Counted from the stretch's first letter, positions 8,791 through 20,695 are shown. The stretch is DNA of 64,000 nucleotides from Serpula lacrymans var. lacrymans S7.9 (GCF_000218685.1 NW_006763291.1:3227443-3291442); one strand, 5' to 3'. Notes: generated from the sequence alone by a model not told the origin. Numbers and translations are program-made.

Positions 8791-11249
8791 ATGGCTTTCA
8801 CGATGCACAGAAAATCCTATCTATATGCTCTATTGCAGGTAACTTTGGCCATCCGAGGGCTGGCATCGCCAGTAGATGCTACTTTGTCTGCCCCTGTTGT
8901 CGATCTAGGCTATGCTCAGTACCAAGGATATATCGATTCAACGACTAATATTTCAACTTTTCTGGGTATGCGCTTTGCGGCGCCTCCCATTGGTATGCTT
9001 CCGTTCAGCCTCCTTTCATACCTAAGCTGATTTCATTTAGGTGGTCTGCGATGGCAGGCTCCACGACCTCCCGCTAATGTTTCCGGTTTCCAACAGGCTA
9101 CTGTGGAACCGAACGAATGCTATCAGGCTCCAACTGGGACTGGCCCGACGAATCCTCTAGGAAGCAAGACGATCAGTAAGCGCGATGTAATTCAGTCTGA
9201 AGACTGCTTATTCTTGAAGTGGGCACCATTTATATTCGTTCATATAAAATTTAATCTACGTTTCTAGCGTGTATGTTCCTGGGAGTTTACCGGCAGCACC
9301 CGCACCTGGTGGTTTGCCAGTCATCGTATGGATCCATGGAGGAGGGTACGGATCCTGAATGGCTCACCTGATATGAGAAGAGCTTTATAACGCTTGTTTT
9401 CAGCTACATATCTCAAAGTGCAAGTATGTTCAACGGTGCAGATTTAGTTCAAGATTCAAAAAATGGAGTCATTGTGGTTGTCATTCAGTACCGTCTAGGC
9501 CTTTTTGGTACGTGTGCATACTCCTTCTGAACTGTTCTTTGTCTGATTTCTGGGGACGTGGAAAGGTTTCTTACCCGGTGCTGCTGTTAAAGCGAATGGT
9601 GCTTTGAACGCAGGTCTTTGTAAGTTTTGGTGCATTTTGAGGTGCATGGGCGCTAAACACTGACCTTGGCTCTTGGTATGCTTTAGTGGACCAAAATTAT
9701 GCTCTTCAATGGGTACAGAGTCACGTAAGTAGTAGTATATCATATACATGGCGTATGTCATTAGCTTATCCACTTATGGGTGTTAATCTAGATCAGTACT
9801 TTTGGAGGAGATCCTACAGAAGTTACTATCGGGGTGAATCTGCTGGTACGTCTTTCAGCTAACACTGTTCCACCAGAATAAAGTCTATACTATCATACTT
9901 ATATCATCGATCAGGTGCCGGTTCCGTTTTGCAACACATCGTTGCCAACGGAGGGAATACGCAGCCGCCGCTTTTCCGAGCTGTCATGACAAGTTCGACT
10001 TTTTTGCCTTCCCAGTACAACTACAGTGATCCAATTCCTGAAGTGAGGCAGCCCTTTTGTGATCATTGTACACCATTTCACCTTTGCTCTTATAGATGTT
10101 GTACAGTGAAGTTGTCTCGCAGACAAAGTTCGTTTCCACATCCTGCTGCTAGTGTTTCGTGAGGTGATACATGACGTGTTCATATCCAACCCACAGCTGC
10201 ACCTCGAGCGCCGATACCCTCTCTTGCCTTCGCAACGCCAATACTAGTGTCCTCGAAACCATCAACACTAACTTCAATTTGAACGGATTTTTCGGTACAT
10301 TTGTCTTTGTCCCTGTCGTTGATGGCACGTTCATTGTAGAGAGACCAAGTGTAACCATTGGCAAGGGGCAATTGAATGGAGTAAGCTTACTTCCCTCGCT
10401 GTCTGACGAGCTTGCTGAAGTAATCGTTATCTGCAGGAAGTCCTCCTGGCTGTAACAAACACTTTTGAGGGCACTGATTTTGTGGAGAGCAATTGGAGTG
10501 CCAACATTAGTGAATATGTAACAACGTTGTTCCCAGATTTCGGGCCTGCACAGGCTGCAGGAGCCGCTCAACAATACGGAAGCACAGGGACGGCGCTTGA
10601 ACAAGCTATTGGAGCTATGGGTGAATGTGCGATGAACATATTCTTAGGGCTATTTCTGCTCTAACGCTCTTATTTCTAGCCATCTTTATTTGCCCGACTT
10701 ATTACTTGCTTCAAGCTTTCGGAAGTCGTTCGTGGAAGGTATCTTTTTTGCTGTTTTTCTTTGTAAAGTGGCATCTGACCTTTGTAGGGAGAGTTTGCTA
10801 TCCCTCCTGGTGTTCACGCCGAGGATGTGCCATATTATTTCACGTCGTAAGTGCTCGACTCATTGTTCAGATTATACGAATTCATTAAACGGTTTCTATG
10901 ACGCTGCTTTGAAAGGCAAAACCCAGCGTACAACAATACTCAATTTATCACTGCTTTCTCGCAATCCTTTATTGCAGTCGTACAGTCACTCAATCCGAAT
11001 GCAAAGTTCGACGGGTCAAATATCACGCCTCTCTGGAACGCCTGGAGCGCCAACAATACAGAGATGTTATTTAACGAGACTGAAGCAGGTGCACCAGTTG
11101 TACAAACCACAACGACGGATGATGCTCTACTTCAGCGGTGCGCGTGAGTGTCCTAGTTTAATATACTCACCTATATTTCGAGTTGCACTTAACTTGCGTA
11201 TTCAACGTGTAGATTCTGGAATAGTGTCTCTGCGTACACTTCACAATAG
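8791..11249 (+). pseudogene. Type-B carboxylesterase (alpha/beta hydrolase), frameshifted at the active site
   Basis: The family comprises secreted ester hydrolases of the lipase/cholinesterase group. About a dozen short introns (48-90 nt) can be placed by eye. The first exon encodes a hydrophobic leader ending near LASPVDA, then the family phrases FLGMRFAAPPIG, GLRWQAPRPP, SEDCLFL, IVWIHGGGY (oxyanion hole), VIQYRLGLFG and LDQNYALQWVQSH. The nucleophile exon reads ACT ATC GGG GTG (9825-9836) where the family has T-I-W-G-E-S-A-G; one missing base at 9830/9831 destroys the GESAG serine elbow. After this point the correct frame resumes (GAGSVLQHIVANGG), and the histidine region (PPGVHAEDVPYYF) and a plausible stop at 11247-11249 are intact. 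Only this lesion was found, so a recent loss or an assembly error are both possible. The first intron is 8993-9040. Confidence 0.85.
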
Positions 11250-11619
11250 AGTGATGTGCCTCTTACGCCACGATAGCTGATATCTCGACGATCGTGACCA
11301 TGGGTACATTGTAATATATTAGATCTCTAATAAGTGCTATGGTATATCATGTGTAAAATGAACTATTACTATTTGTCGTGAAGGACGCCCCCGTGAGTTG
11401 ACGCGTCTGGATATGAGACTACTTTATGGTAAGCTCTGACGCAGAAGGTTGGCGAGACCTCAGAGATTGGGTTGGGAGGTGGGCACTGAGCTATGTAGTA
11501 TGTTGCCTTGAGAGTTGCCTACTAAGAGTATTTACACGTGACTATAAGCGCGTGGCTTTTTCGCGACAAAACTTTGACCTGTTAGACAAATCCAGATAGC
11601 GGGTTCTAAAATCATCCTC
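11250..11619. other. Intergenic, nothing recognised
   Basis: Sequence between the esterase stop and the next predicted gene. No repeat or RNA gene was seen. Confidence 0.4.
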
Positions 11620-13807
11620 ATGGCTGGGCGCAGGTCCCTATTTGAGGATACTAGGCAGGAGCCATCTGCCTCTCACAGCCAAGGTATGATATTCTTTGTG
11701 TTGGGTCCACTTCTGCATCTGACCTCGATGCATCATATTGCGAAGTACTACGACGTTCATCGAGACGCTCGAGCAGCGTACCTGCTCAGGGAAAAAGGAC
11801 TTCGAAACTGGGTGAGTGGTTCGTTCAGCTATTCCTGGTATACACGAACTGATTGCATATCTGGAGACCAGACTGTATCTTGATGCCCCCAAGCCCCGAG
11901 TCAAAGAAAAGAAGTGAGCGCTCTTGTGGCATCTGTCAATCAGGGTACTCAGACATCATTACCAGAATACTCTACAATGGGTCAGCCTACTAGTACGGAG
12001 GTACCTAGCAGTAAGTTGACATCGTCTCAAGCTAGTGAGTAGTGAACGTGATCCGTTACGGAGAAGGAAGTCTCACAGGTTCTCCCAGCACCATCACGTA
12101 GATCGCAAAGGACACCCAGAAAATCACGACCTTCATCTTCAAGAGGTTACGACCCACATTCTCCTGGTGACGAGGCTAGTCCTCCCAAGAAGAGGCAGAG
12201 ACGGGCCACCTCCACTCCCCTTATTCGCACTTCTAAACAACCCACTAAATTAGCGGCTGCACTTGCAAATAGCCGTCACACACGAAATTCTTCCATTGGA
12301 TTGCTCACCCCATCGTCGTCCATGGATTCTCTACCTAGTCGGGCATCTGCTCGACTTAGAGGAAAGATCCATCCCTACATTAAAACTCGGACTCAGGATA
12401 TATATGCATCCTTAGCTGCAGAAAATAGCGAATGCAATGGATCCCCGCAACCAGCGCAGAATATTACAAGCGGCATAAATGAATTGCAAATTGCAAATGT
12501 AACGCTTTCCCCATCTCATAAGAGGACATCAGTATCCAAAGCAGCCGAAACTAACGGAGACCACGTTCGAGCATTGATCATGGAACAGTGGGCGAGGGCG
12601 AGGTTATCTCAAGGATCCACGCTAGACATATCAATGGAACCTACCGATCAGTTACTCGACTCACCTAGGTCTACCCAACCAAACGGCACCGGTTCTGTGT
12701 TGTTACCAGAAGCGATTGATACTGGCGCTCGATACAGCCCACCTGAATCTTCATGCCCGTCACTTTCGTTTCCTGATACGGATACATCATTCATTGTCGA
12801 GGAACAAGAAATTGAACCTACTGAAAACGTTGATAGGATTGTAGTTGATGAATCTACACAAACTCTCAGGACAGAAGTTAACAGTCCATTACGTGCTTCC
12901 ACTGGTGTTCAAACTACACTTAGTATGATGACGACTCCTCTGCGTGTTGTTCGTTCACCAGGTTCTCGTCATGCAGACCACTCTGTCCACGAGCTTAGCT
13001 CGCCTGTGGCCGGACCCTCAACCAGTCCACTGCATAGTGCAATAGACTCTGATGATTCTTTCGACTTCCGTATGCTTGATATGCCTGAGGTTGTTTCATT
13101 ACCGTGGGTTCCTTTGGACTCTCGTGAAACAAGGGTTTATATCCCTTCTTCCGTTCATCAGCTCGTCAACAGTAAGTTCCCTTTCTCATCATATCCAACA
13201 AGGGTCAAACTGTCGCTTATTATCTATAGACATGAAGCATGAGCTAGAAATGGAGGGTAGAGCACGCCGAAAAGCTGAAGATTTACATTTGGAAGAACTG
13301 CGTAAAAGGGTTAAACTAGAGGTTATCATGGATAGTCTGCGAAACGATTGCGCTAGGCTTGTATCGTCTCCCACATTCTCTACCGTTTCCCCATCACTTC
13401 CCTCGTTCACTGGCCCTCCTCTACATAGTCCAACCGTTCCAGACATGATCAGCTCAAACCAGAACTCTTCAGCCATAGAACAACACAAGGGTAAATCTCA
13501 AACCGATGATACTGCTCCAGTGCCCAATTTAGATCAAACAACGGAACCCAGCATTGGCGGAGGCCAAAGCGATTCGATGAGCCAACAGAACGATGGCACT
13601 GCCTCGCAACATTCTCCAATTTCCTCGCCTACACCAAGCACCCCTTCAAAAGCTCAGCGGTTACTTGCAGGCAAGTTCCTTTTGTTATCTTTTTTGTTGC
13701 CTACGATGTAAGCGCATGCCCTTTTATCAGTCATACAGGACAATATCAATCGACTCGTTCCCTCCGCGCCCCACGACGAAAATGGCGATGCCTTAGCAGA
13801 CTCGTAG
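11620..13807 (+). CDS. Unrecognised multi-exon protein with basic patch and coiled coil
   Basis: I do not recognise this family. The 5' part is uncertain: an N-terminal exon from ATG 11620 leads to RDARAAYLLREKGLRNW, joined by an intron from about 11815 to TRLYLDAPKPRVKEKK; further junctions to the main exon are ambiguous. The main exon is open from about 12100 to 13170 and is rich in serine, threonine and proline. It contains a lysine/arginine cluster (PPKKRQRR near 12185) resembling a nuclear localisation signal. An intron at about 13170-13230 leads to a charged heptad-like segment (MKHELEMEGRARRKAEDLHL) that should form a coiled coil. The last intron, 13671-13730, starts with GC rather than GT and restores the frame to a final exon ending TAG at 13805-13807. 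The composition suggests a nuclear scaffold or regulatory protein, but that is inference. It might also be two adjacent genes. Confidence 0.5.
13671..13730 (+). other. GC-AG intron
   Basis: The donor is G|GCAAGT and the acceptor TATCAG|. Removing 60 nt keeps the frame into VIQDNINRLVPSAPHDENG and a stop, whereas the nearby GT choices do not. GCAAGT is the usual GC-type donor. Confidence 0.6.
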
Positions 13808-14876
13808 GATTCGTTCTTTAAAGATGAATGAACATGTATTGATGCACTGTGCTTTGTATTCCTAGGAATCATGTGCCATCATCAAGCATATCTTGACATT
13901 CCCATACGCCCTTATGGCGACCGTAAATATTCTCCTCACAAGTCCTATACGCACTCGCATACCATCAACTTCTCCAGACCGGACCAGTCCTCGTTTTTAC
14001 TGGTATACCAATTCATCTTTCAAATGCATTAAGATCGCGGCCTGGAGCTGGACTGTTAAACACTACATCCACTATAGTCGATGTGCTAGTTTTACTCGCC
14101 ATGACTACTATTCAATAGACTGGAATATGTTGTAACATTAAGTAGAACATTTGCTCCTCGAGCACGAAAAGGATTGAACCTGTTATACCAGTGTTTGACC
14201 AAAGGCAACTCGTTATCAGGGCAGCGAACTTGAGGGACACGAGAATAAGTAGGAGGTAAGCCCAACAGTCAATAAATGAGACTCAAGATTTGGAGAGCAA
14301 AAAAAATAAGAGCAGAGGCGCGCACCTGATGCTGTCTACTGGCATCGCCTCTTGAGCATAATGGCATGGGATAGATCGTACAGACTCGGCATGATGTATA
14401 TCAGAGACGAGATGCGGGGCATCACTGTATGTCCGAGGTATCATTGCTGGATCATGAATGTTGGTCTGCGTCTGTGGCGGATGTTCTAACAGCGATCGTG
14501 GTTATTCAGCTATCAGCCACAAAGGGCTATGTGAACGCTGATACAGCGATGATAGAGCTTTCAACTCGTACCTATCTGATAACTGTCAGTCACAGAGGCG
14601 CAGTGTTTAACCGCTCTGGGATAAATTCTTGATCCAGTCACTAAGATCAATGTATGGAATAAAGGGAATCGTATCCTAAACACGGTTGGCACCTTGTTCT
14701 TATTTTTATGGTTATGGTGCAGCCCTAATGAAACCCACTCTATATCATTTCATCACACGCATCATGTGCAGAGCCCTCTTTATCATGATATCCAGCTGAG
14801 ATATATCAAAAGAATTCGACACCAAGTCTTTATATACAGTACCAATAAGCAGATTCTCTGTCTCTGAACACCTTTC
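13808..14876. other. Intergenic region, start of duplicated block
   Basis: No gene recognised. From about 14505 onward the sequence matches 47022 onward (for example GCCACAAAG, TCAACTCGTACCTATCTGAT and AACCCACTCTATATCATTTC), so the upstream region of the DUF6534-like gene is part of the duplication. A TATATACAG motif at 14831-14839 is a candidate TATA element for the next gene. Confidence 0.5.
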
Positions 14877-17141
14877 ATGTCTATTCCAATCATACCTTCT
14901 TCAGTCACACTGCCCTCGTTCGCGGATGTTTATGGTGAATCCAATTTGCTCCGCAGAATGACCATTGATAAATTCTACTTGCAGGCGCTGCACTTGTTGG
15001 TTCATGGGTAGCAATGGGCCTTTACGGACTTACGACGACACAGGCATGTCCCAGCTATTTCCAGTTGTTATCTTCGGCTCACAGGACTACAGGCATACAT
15101 ATATTGGGTTCACTATCCAAAAGATAGCCCATGGACAAAATCATTGGTGTGTTCACCGACATAAATGACTCATTAACCCTTGATGGCAGGATTAACGTCT
15201 TCTTTAGGTTGCATTTCTTTGGTACGTCCTAGCTGACTAACGCTAGCACCTTAACCTGACTCTGGACTGCTTCTGACATCAGGGTTTTGGGCACAATACA
15301 CTCTATTTGCAGTATGAAGGCCTAGCCTCCATCCATGAATCGCTGACCTAACATATTTCTTCCAGTGTGTCATGCTACTTATTTCCACCTGGTCAGTTTC
15401 TGTCTCCGCTCCGTTGTTTCATTCTTGAATATGATCACTTACAATATAACAATTTTACGATTGCAGATAAAAGTAGAGTCAGACATTCTGGTAGCTCTCA
15501 GTAATATATGGTATGTTTTGAATCTATCGGGATTGGATTACTTTGTTGATTCTGATATATGTACAGGTCATTCAATGTATGTATCCCAGTAAATAAAGTC
15601 CCACGCCAGTCACTGAAGATATGGCTCGGACACAGGCGGCTGTTCTTTTATATGTAAGTCACCATCGTGGCTTTTAAGTGAAGGCCAAGCTAACTAACTG
15701 TGCTTTCTTGATTTCAAGATCATATCTTACATCACCGTGACTATGTGAGCGCTACCACACATAAAGCTCCCTTGATCTCATTTTATTCTTAGTTACTACA
15801 TAAATATGATCTTTCAATGTGCGCCCTGTCAAGATTCTATTTTGCTGAAAAGTTCACCCCCACTGTAGTGAGCAGTGACCGCTTTCGCTGGTGGCTGACT
15901 GGAATACTTGTTTGTTTTCCTATCGATATATCGGCTAAGCTGACCTATTTTCCCAACAAGGCACTCCCTGCTTTATCTTTTCTTGGTTAGTATGAGATAC
16001 CTTCAGCCTGTACCTTGCCTGCTAATTGAATGCTTCACACCAAACAGCTCTTGCATTAGGTTCGTGATTTTAACCACTTGAAAAGCATTTTCTTATCGAC
16101 ATATCAATGTATGCAGACACTTGTATCCACGGGTACGTATATATTTTAATTAAAACGGTAAACCTAACTGATATTGGCGATAGATTCATATCACCGACCG
16201 TCATTATCTTGTCGGAAATTGCTGTAAGACTATGCCTAAGAATTCCTGCGTCTAGGACATTTAGATCCTTCCAACAGCATGATACGATTATGCCTGGCTT
16301 TGCGCTGCAATGCGTTTCAGATGGATCAATCACCATATCCTTGTGTTTACTTTTGTACGGGAAACGGACGAGTTTTCAGAGGTAGACATCGTTTTATCTT
16401 TTCCATTGTGGAAACACAAGATTGATCGTTAAAACAGGACACGCCACATCCTAAACAACTTGATAATCTATGCTGCAAGCAGAGGTTTGATAACTTTGTG
16501 CGTAGCTCAGTCTCTTTCCGACGCTGTGAAACTTGAAAATTTACTACTAGACTGGTCACACTCGTCATGGTCCTTGCAGTATGTCCTCCGTTTTGCTACT
16601 TTATTATTTTCCTCACGGTCATCGCCAGATTGCTATAAACCCTGATCAAATGTGGTATGGTGGGATTCAATTCGCTTTAGTCGGCCTCTACACAAATTCT
16701 CTCATGACGATGTTGAACGCACGACGGCCATCCAGTGATACAACAGATGCGTCTCTTGAATATGGCATGAACCAAAAATCTCACTTTGGTGCGTCTGGTG
16801 GGAAGAGTGAGAATAATACTAGTGTGGACATTGTTGTAAAAAAGCCGGCGAATGTGGAGTTCATTGTGCTTGGCAGGAATGGGACCAATAACAGCGAATG
16901 ATAAGGTAGGCTATGTGCTGGTTAATCGTAAATCACTTGTTCTTAGCTGATTATATTGGTGTTGCAGTTGAACGGAATTGAAGTCATCAGTGTAAATGTC
17001 ATGCAAGGGTGGCACTGGCCCGACTATAGTTCCATAAAAAAAGTTATCTTCTCTCCAGTCCAGCATGCACTATCATTCAGATTTGCTACCATAATTTATT
17101 TTTAGAAGCTTGTATACTATCTGAATCTTTGAGTAGAGAAG
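14505..17141 (+). repeat. Segmental duplication, copy 1 (about 2.6 kb)
   Basis: This block is collinear with 47022-49660, covering the upstream region, the whole DUF6534-like gene and about 240 bp downstream. The match ends at the sequence AGTAGAGAAGAC (about 17132-17143), exactly where the old Copia LTR starts. The copies have drifted in many positions, so the duplication is not recent. Confidence 0.75.
14877..16901 (+). CDS. DUF6534-like multi-pass membrane protein, paralogue 1
   Basis: DUF6534 proteins are seven-helix-like membrane proteins that are very numerous in mushrooms; their function is unknown. The gene starts MSIPIIPSS at 14877 and is cut by about ten short introns. Spliced reading gives ALVGSWVAMGLYGLTTTQ, AYIYWVHYPKDSPWTKSLV, AFLWVLGTIHSICMCHATYFHL, IKVESDILVALSNIW, WWLTGILVCFPIDI and the family block DGSITISLCLLLYGKRTSFQ, then TRHILNNLIIYAASRGLITL and FALVGLYTNSLMTMLNAR. 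The last two segments are the hallmark end of the domain, followed by a polar tail ending NNSE. The intron at 15044-15092 uses a GC donor. The reading frame appears maintainable throughout, but the exons between 15720 and 16190 are uncertain. Paralogue 2 is at 47410-49441. Confidence 0.65.
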
Positions 17142-17143
17142 AC

Positions 17144-17355
17144 TGATAAAACCAGATAAACCAAACCTGGTCTCTGCTGAAGTGGCCATTGTTCTCCATG
17201 GAGCATAGCAACCACTCTCGCCATTGTACTCCTAGGAGTCTTTATACCTTAGCAAGTACCACCTCGACTATAAGTAGTAGGGGGTTTAGTATAGAAATAC
17301 CTCAGTCGTTTCTATAGCCTCTCAGGCAGCGGCTGAGTTTCTCTTAGATCCATTA
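17144..17355 (+). repeat. 5' LTR (short form) of an old sense-strand Copia
   Basis: This 212-bp LTR begins TGATAAAACC and ends CATTA, followed by the primer-binding site. It has the Copia family blocks seen in the other LTRs (a TAGTAGGGGGTTTAG block, CCTCAGTCGTTTCTATAGCC, GCAGCGGCTGAGTTTC). It belongs to the older element whose pol remains lie at 23695-26764. Confidence 0.8.
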
Positions 17356-17369
17356 GGTTATGAGCCCTG
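17356..17369 (+). other. Copia primer-binding site (initiator tRNA-Met half)
   Basis: GGTTATGAGCCCTG directly follows the LTR. GGTTATGAGCCC is the complement of the anticodon stem-loop of initiator tRNA-Met (GGGCTCATAACC). Drosophila copia and yeast Ty5 prime from such a half-tRNA. The same site is present in the younger Copia at 23003-23016. Confidence 0.65.
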
Positions 17370-17425
17370 GTGGCGCAAAAGCTACACAGGAAATAATTCT
17401 CATTTGAAACAGCAACCTCAGAACC

Positions 17426-17580
17426 ATGACCACAGCACATGATACCTCTGCATGTCCAATTCTCACTGGACCCAACAATTTCCAGATATGGAAACTCCAG
17501 ATCATCTCCAAGCTACATCGGGAAAAGGTTCTCCGAGTTGTTGCTGGAGAGGAGCTTAAGCACTCACCAGGAAAGTCCCA
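17426..17580 (+). pseudogene. Copia gag, 5' fragment
   Basis: The translation MTTAHDTSACPILTGPNNFQ... matches the first roughly 50 residues of the younger Copia gag at 22947 and stops matching after SPGK. The frame resumes at 23695 with the residues that follow a short gap, so this is the front part of the same old gag. Confidence 0.8.
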
Positions 17581-17594
17581 CCCTTGGCAGCACT

Positions 17595-17916
17595 TGACAA
17601 AACCGGATAAACCTGGTCTCTGCCGAAGCAGCCATTGTTCTCCATGGAGCATAGCCACCACTCCATGGAGTAACCATTGTTCTCCTAGGAGTCATTATAC
17701 TGTAGTGAGTAGCACCTCCAACTATAAGTAGTAGGGGGTTTAGTATAGAAATACCTCAGTCGTTTCTATAGCCTCTTGGGCAGCGGCTGAGGTATGTTAC
17801 ATTACATTTATTAGAGATCACCTTAAACTAACATCCATTGTAGTTTCACATAGGTAAATAATACAGTCGTTTCTATAGCCTCTCGGGCAGCGGCTGAGTT
17901 TCACTTAGTCTTATTA
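17595..17916 (+). repeat. Copia LTR, long form, sense orientation (LTR2)
   Basis: It begins TGACAAAACCGG and ends CTTATTA. Flanks are GCACT (17590-17594) on the left and CTTGA (17917-17921) on the right, which do not match each other. They do match the outer flanks of the antisense Copia that follows (see findings). It carries an extra stretch between two copies of the TTTCTATAGCCTC / GCAGCGGCTGAG block, as does the LTR at 23017-23358. Confidence 0.85.
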
Positions 17917-17927
17917 CTTGAAAGTGC

Positions 17928-18142
17928 TAATAAACCTATGTGAAACTCAGCCGCTGCCTAAGAGGCTATAGAAACGACTGAGGTATTTCTATACTAAACC
18001 CCCTACTACTTATAGTTGGAGGTGCTACTCACTACAGTATAATGACTCCTAGGAGAACAATGGTTACTCCATGGAGTGGTGGCTATGCTCCATGGAGAAC
18101 AATGGCTGCTTCGGCAGAGACCAGGTTTATCCGGTTTTGTCA
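17928..18142 (-). repeat. 3' LTR (short form) of the antisense Copia (LTR3)
   Basis: This 215-bp LTR has ends TGACAAAACC (at 18142) and TTATTA (at 17928) in minus orientation. It faces LTR2 across 11 bp, so the two form a large inverted repeat. Palindromic 10-12-mers CTCCTAGGAG and ACTCCATGGAGT lie at 18046-18055 and 18066-18077. Confidence 0.85.
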
Positions 18143-19827
18143 CTCCCACTCAAGTGCAACCGTAGTCCCATAGCTTTAGAGAATTTCCGGTGTTTTTCAT
18201 GAGTGAGGGGTTTAGTGAGAATGTCTGCAACCATATCTCCTGTAGGAATGTATCTGATTACTGCCTCTCCCTTTGATACTAAGTCATCTTGGATAAAATG
18301 ATATTTCCGTTGAATGTGTTTTGTGCTAGCACGGAACTGTGGATCTTGTGTAAGAATGATAGCTGCTTGATTGTCACATTGCAATGTTGTAGGTCCATTT
18401 TGAGCATGTCCAATTTCTTCAAAAAATGTCCGAAGCCATGCAAGGTGTTGTCCGGCATTGCTCAATCCAATGTACTCTGACTCCGTGGAGGATAAAGCTC
18501 CCATGCTTTGTCTTTTGCTTGTCCAGGAGATTGTTCCTCGGATGGTGATAAAGACAAACCCTGATGTTGCTCGAGACGTGTCTGGGTCTCCAGACCAATC
18601 TGCATCCGAATATCCATAGAAATCCATGTCCATGGAGACATCTGTGCCATCATATTGTAGTTCCATGTCCCTGGTTGCTTTCAGATATCGGAGGACACAT
18701 TTTGCAGCTTCCCAGTGATGGCTCCTTGGAGCTGAGCTATGCCTGCTTAGTATTCCAACGACGTAGGCAATGTCTGGGCGGGTTCCGAGCATGGCATACA
18801 TGAGGGAGCCTACAATTGAGAGGTATGACACTTGACGCCCTTCAATATGCATCTCGTGTTGCACAATATCTTCCCCTGGAGCATTTGCAAGGAGTTTTGA
18901 TCCATGGGCCATTGGTGTCCATACTGGTTTGCAGTTCTTCATTCCAGTACGCTCCAGGACTGTGTCAATGTATTGGCGTTGCAATAGGGATATTGTTTTG
19001 TTTGAACAATCACGTTGGATTTCTATTCCGAGGATGTATTTTGCTTCTCCAAGGTCCCGCATTTTGAACATGGATTCGAGTTTGGCTTTTGTGATATCCA
19101 TGAATTTCCGGGATGAAGCTCCTAGGAGGAGGTCATCTACATAGACAACAACAAAGCATATTTGTTTGTTGTCCCGGAATACATAGAGACATGTTTCTGC
19201 ATTTAGTCTTGTGAAACTGAGCTCCTGGAGCTTGTGATCAAAAGTTTTGTTCCATATACGACCAGCTTGTTTTAACCCGTAGATGGATTTCTTCAATCTC
19301 CAGCAGTATCCAGGTTGGATAGGAACACCCCCTGGAGGAAGCATGTACAGTTCTTCTTCAAGTTCTCCATTGAGATAAGCTGTGAATACGTCCATCTGAT
19401 CAAGTTCTAGGTCGTACTTTGCTGCCAGGGCTAGAATAATTTGGATTGACTCTAAGTTTGCAACCGGAGCAAAAACCTCCTGGTAATCAATCCCCTCCCT
19501 TTGAGTAAAACCTCGTGCAACAATCCAGAGTTTGTATCTCTCAATGTTTCCGTTTTGATCAAACTTGATCCGGAACACAGGTTTTGATGTGATGGGTTTT
19601 ACTCCCTTCGGAAGTGGAACAGTGTCATATACTGCATTAGTATTGAGATTTAGGAGTTCCTCCTCCAAGGCAGACTTCCATAATTCTCCATCCGGACGTG
19701 ATAAGGCTTCCTTTAGTGTCCTTGGAAGGTCTGTGTTAGATGGACCAGTACTTGCTATTCCGGCAAAGAATGTCTCCTCTGTATCAGATGTTTCTTCATG
19801 AACCTCAGGAGTGTTAGGTTTCTCCAT
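18127..19827 (-). CDS. Copia reverse transcriptase and RNase H segment
   Basis: The 566-codon open frame carries the Ty1/copia RT: PLPKGVKPITSKPVFRIK, VARGFTQREGIDYQEVFAPV, QMDVFTAYLNGELEEELYM, YGLKQAGRIW, and the catalytic YVDDLLLGA. RNase H follows, with YSDADWSGDPDTSRATSGF, STESEYIGLS and the terminal DILTKPL motif. The last codons run into the 3' LTR. The frame is in phase with 20682-19849 across one TGA, so it is the C-terminal part of a single polyprotein rather than a separate gene. Confidence 0.93.
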   Translation of the reverse strand: MEKPNTPEVHEETSDTEETFFAGIASTGPSNTDLPRTLKEALSRPDGELWKSALEEELLNLNTNAVYDTVPLPKGVKPITSKPVFRIKFDQNGNIERYKLWIVARGFTQREGIDYQEVFAPVANLESIQIILALAAKYDLELDQMDVFTAYLNGELEEELYMLPPGGVPIQPGYCWRLKKSIYGLKQAGRIWNKTFDHKLQELSFTRLNAETCLYVFRDNKQICFVVVYVDDLLLGASSRKFMDITKAKLESMFKMRDLGEAKYILGIEIQRDCSNKTISLLQRQYIDTVLERTGMKNCKPVWTPMAHGSKLLANAPGEDIVQHEMHIEGRQVSYLSIVGSLMYAMLGTRPDIAYVVGILSRHSSAPRSHHWEAAKCVLRYLKATRDMELQYDGTDVSMDMDFYGYSDADWSGDPDTSRATSGFVFITIRGTISWTSKRQSMGALSSTESEYIGLSNAGQHLAWLRTFFEEIGHAQNGPTTLQCDNQAAIILTQDPQFRASTKHIQRKYHFIQDDLVSKGEAVIRYIPTGDMVADILTKPLTHEKHRKFSKAMGLRLHLSGSDKTG

Positions 19828-19848
19828 GGAGTTGTCATGCTGCTCTTT

Positions 19849-20682
19849 TCAAGACTGTTCCTGATCTAGAGTCCTTTGATAATCTCGGTTTTTGTCTGCA
19901 GGACGGGTCTGGCAACTGCTTCTGCATACTCCTAGGACTTCAGCAGGCATGATTGCTCTTTTAGGAACTTGTGCAGGTACTCCAGGGAGTAGACACATTT
20001 GTGTATTTGTTGCCCCACTCACTCCTGAAGGTGTTGAATCACTCCTTGGAGGTGTTGGATGACTCCTTGGAGGTGTTGTATGCCTTCCAGAAGCTGATCC
20101 AATGGACAGGCTGTCTAGCTGTATTCGGACTTTTTCCACATCAGCTGGCTGTCCTCTCACTGACTGTAACTCTACTTTGGCTTTCCGTTCTGAAGATGGC
20201 CAGTGTTCAGGTCTTGGTTGTAGAGACTGTTGTGGAGGGTGTCTTAGCTGATCAGGTGCTCCCACTGCTCTCAGAACGTCTCCACGGAGGTATTGCCCCA
20301 CTGCTCTCGGAACATCTTCATGCTGATATGGTTCCATTGCTTGTGGAACATCTCCTTGGAGATGTGGTTCCATTTGCAATTCATTTGGATCTCGGATCCG
20401 AGGGTCAGGATCATCCTCCTCCAATGTTTTTTGGTCTGGATAGTAAGCATTCTCTGGAATGAGTCCCTCCCACTGATCTGTGCTAGTGTCTGTGTTCCAG
20501 GGAGCAGTGTCATCCTTTTGTACCTTTCCGGATTCATTGAATATGACATGCCGACTGGAAAACACAGTTCGTTTTTCAGTGTCTAGGAGTTTGTAGGCTT
20601 GCTTTCCATGTGTGTAGCCAATCATTATGGCTTTGCGCCCCTTGGAGTAAAACTTCCCTTGCCTTTTGTCTTTCGGAATCAA
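19849..20682 (-). pseudogene. Copia polyprotein linker between integrase and RT, ends at premature TGA
   Basis: It begins MIPKDKRQGKFYSKGRKAIM, the integrase C-terminal block, then a low-complexity proline/glutamine/glutamate linker with short internal repeats near 20280-20370 and 20040-20085 (TPPRS units). TGA at 19849-19851 stands where the old sense copy has CGG (about 26354), a change typical of C-to-T transition from CGA. 21 nt later the frame continues into RT. Confidence 0.85.
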
Positions 20683-20695
20683 GGCATATGCTTGG

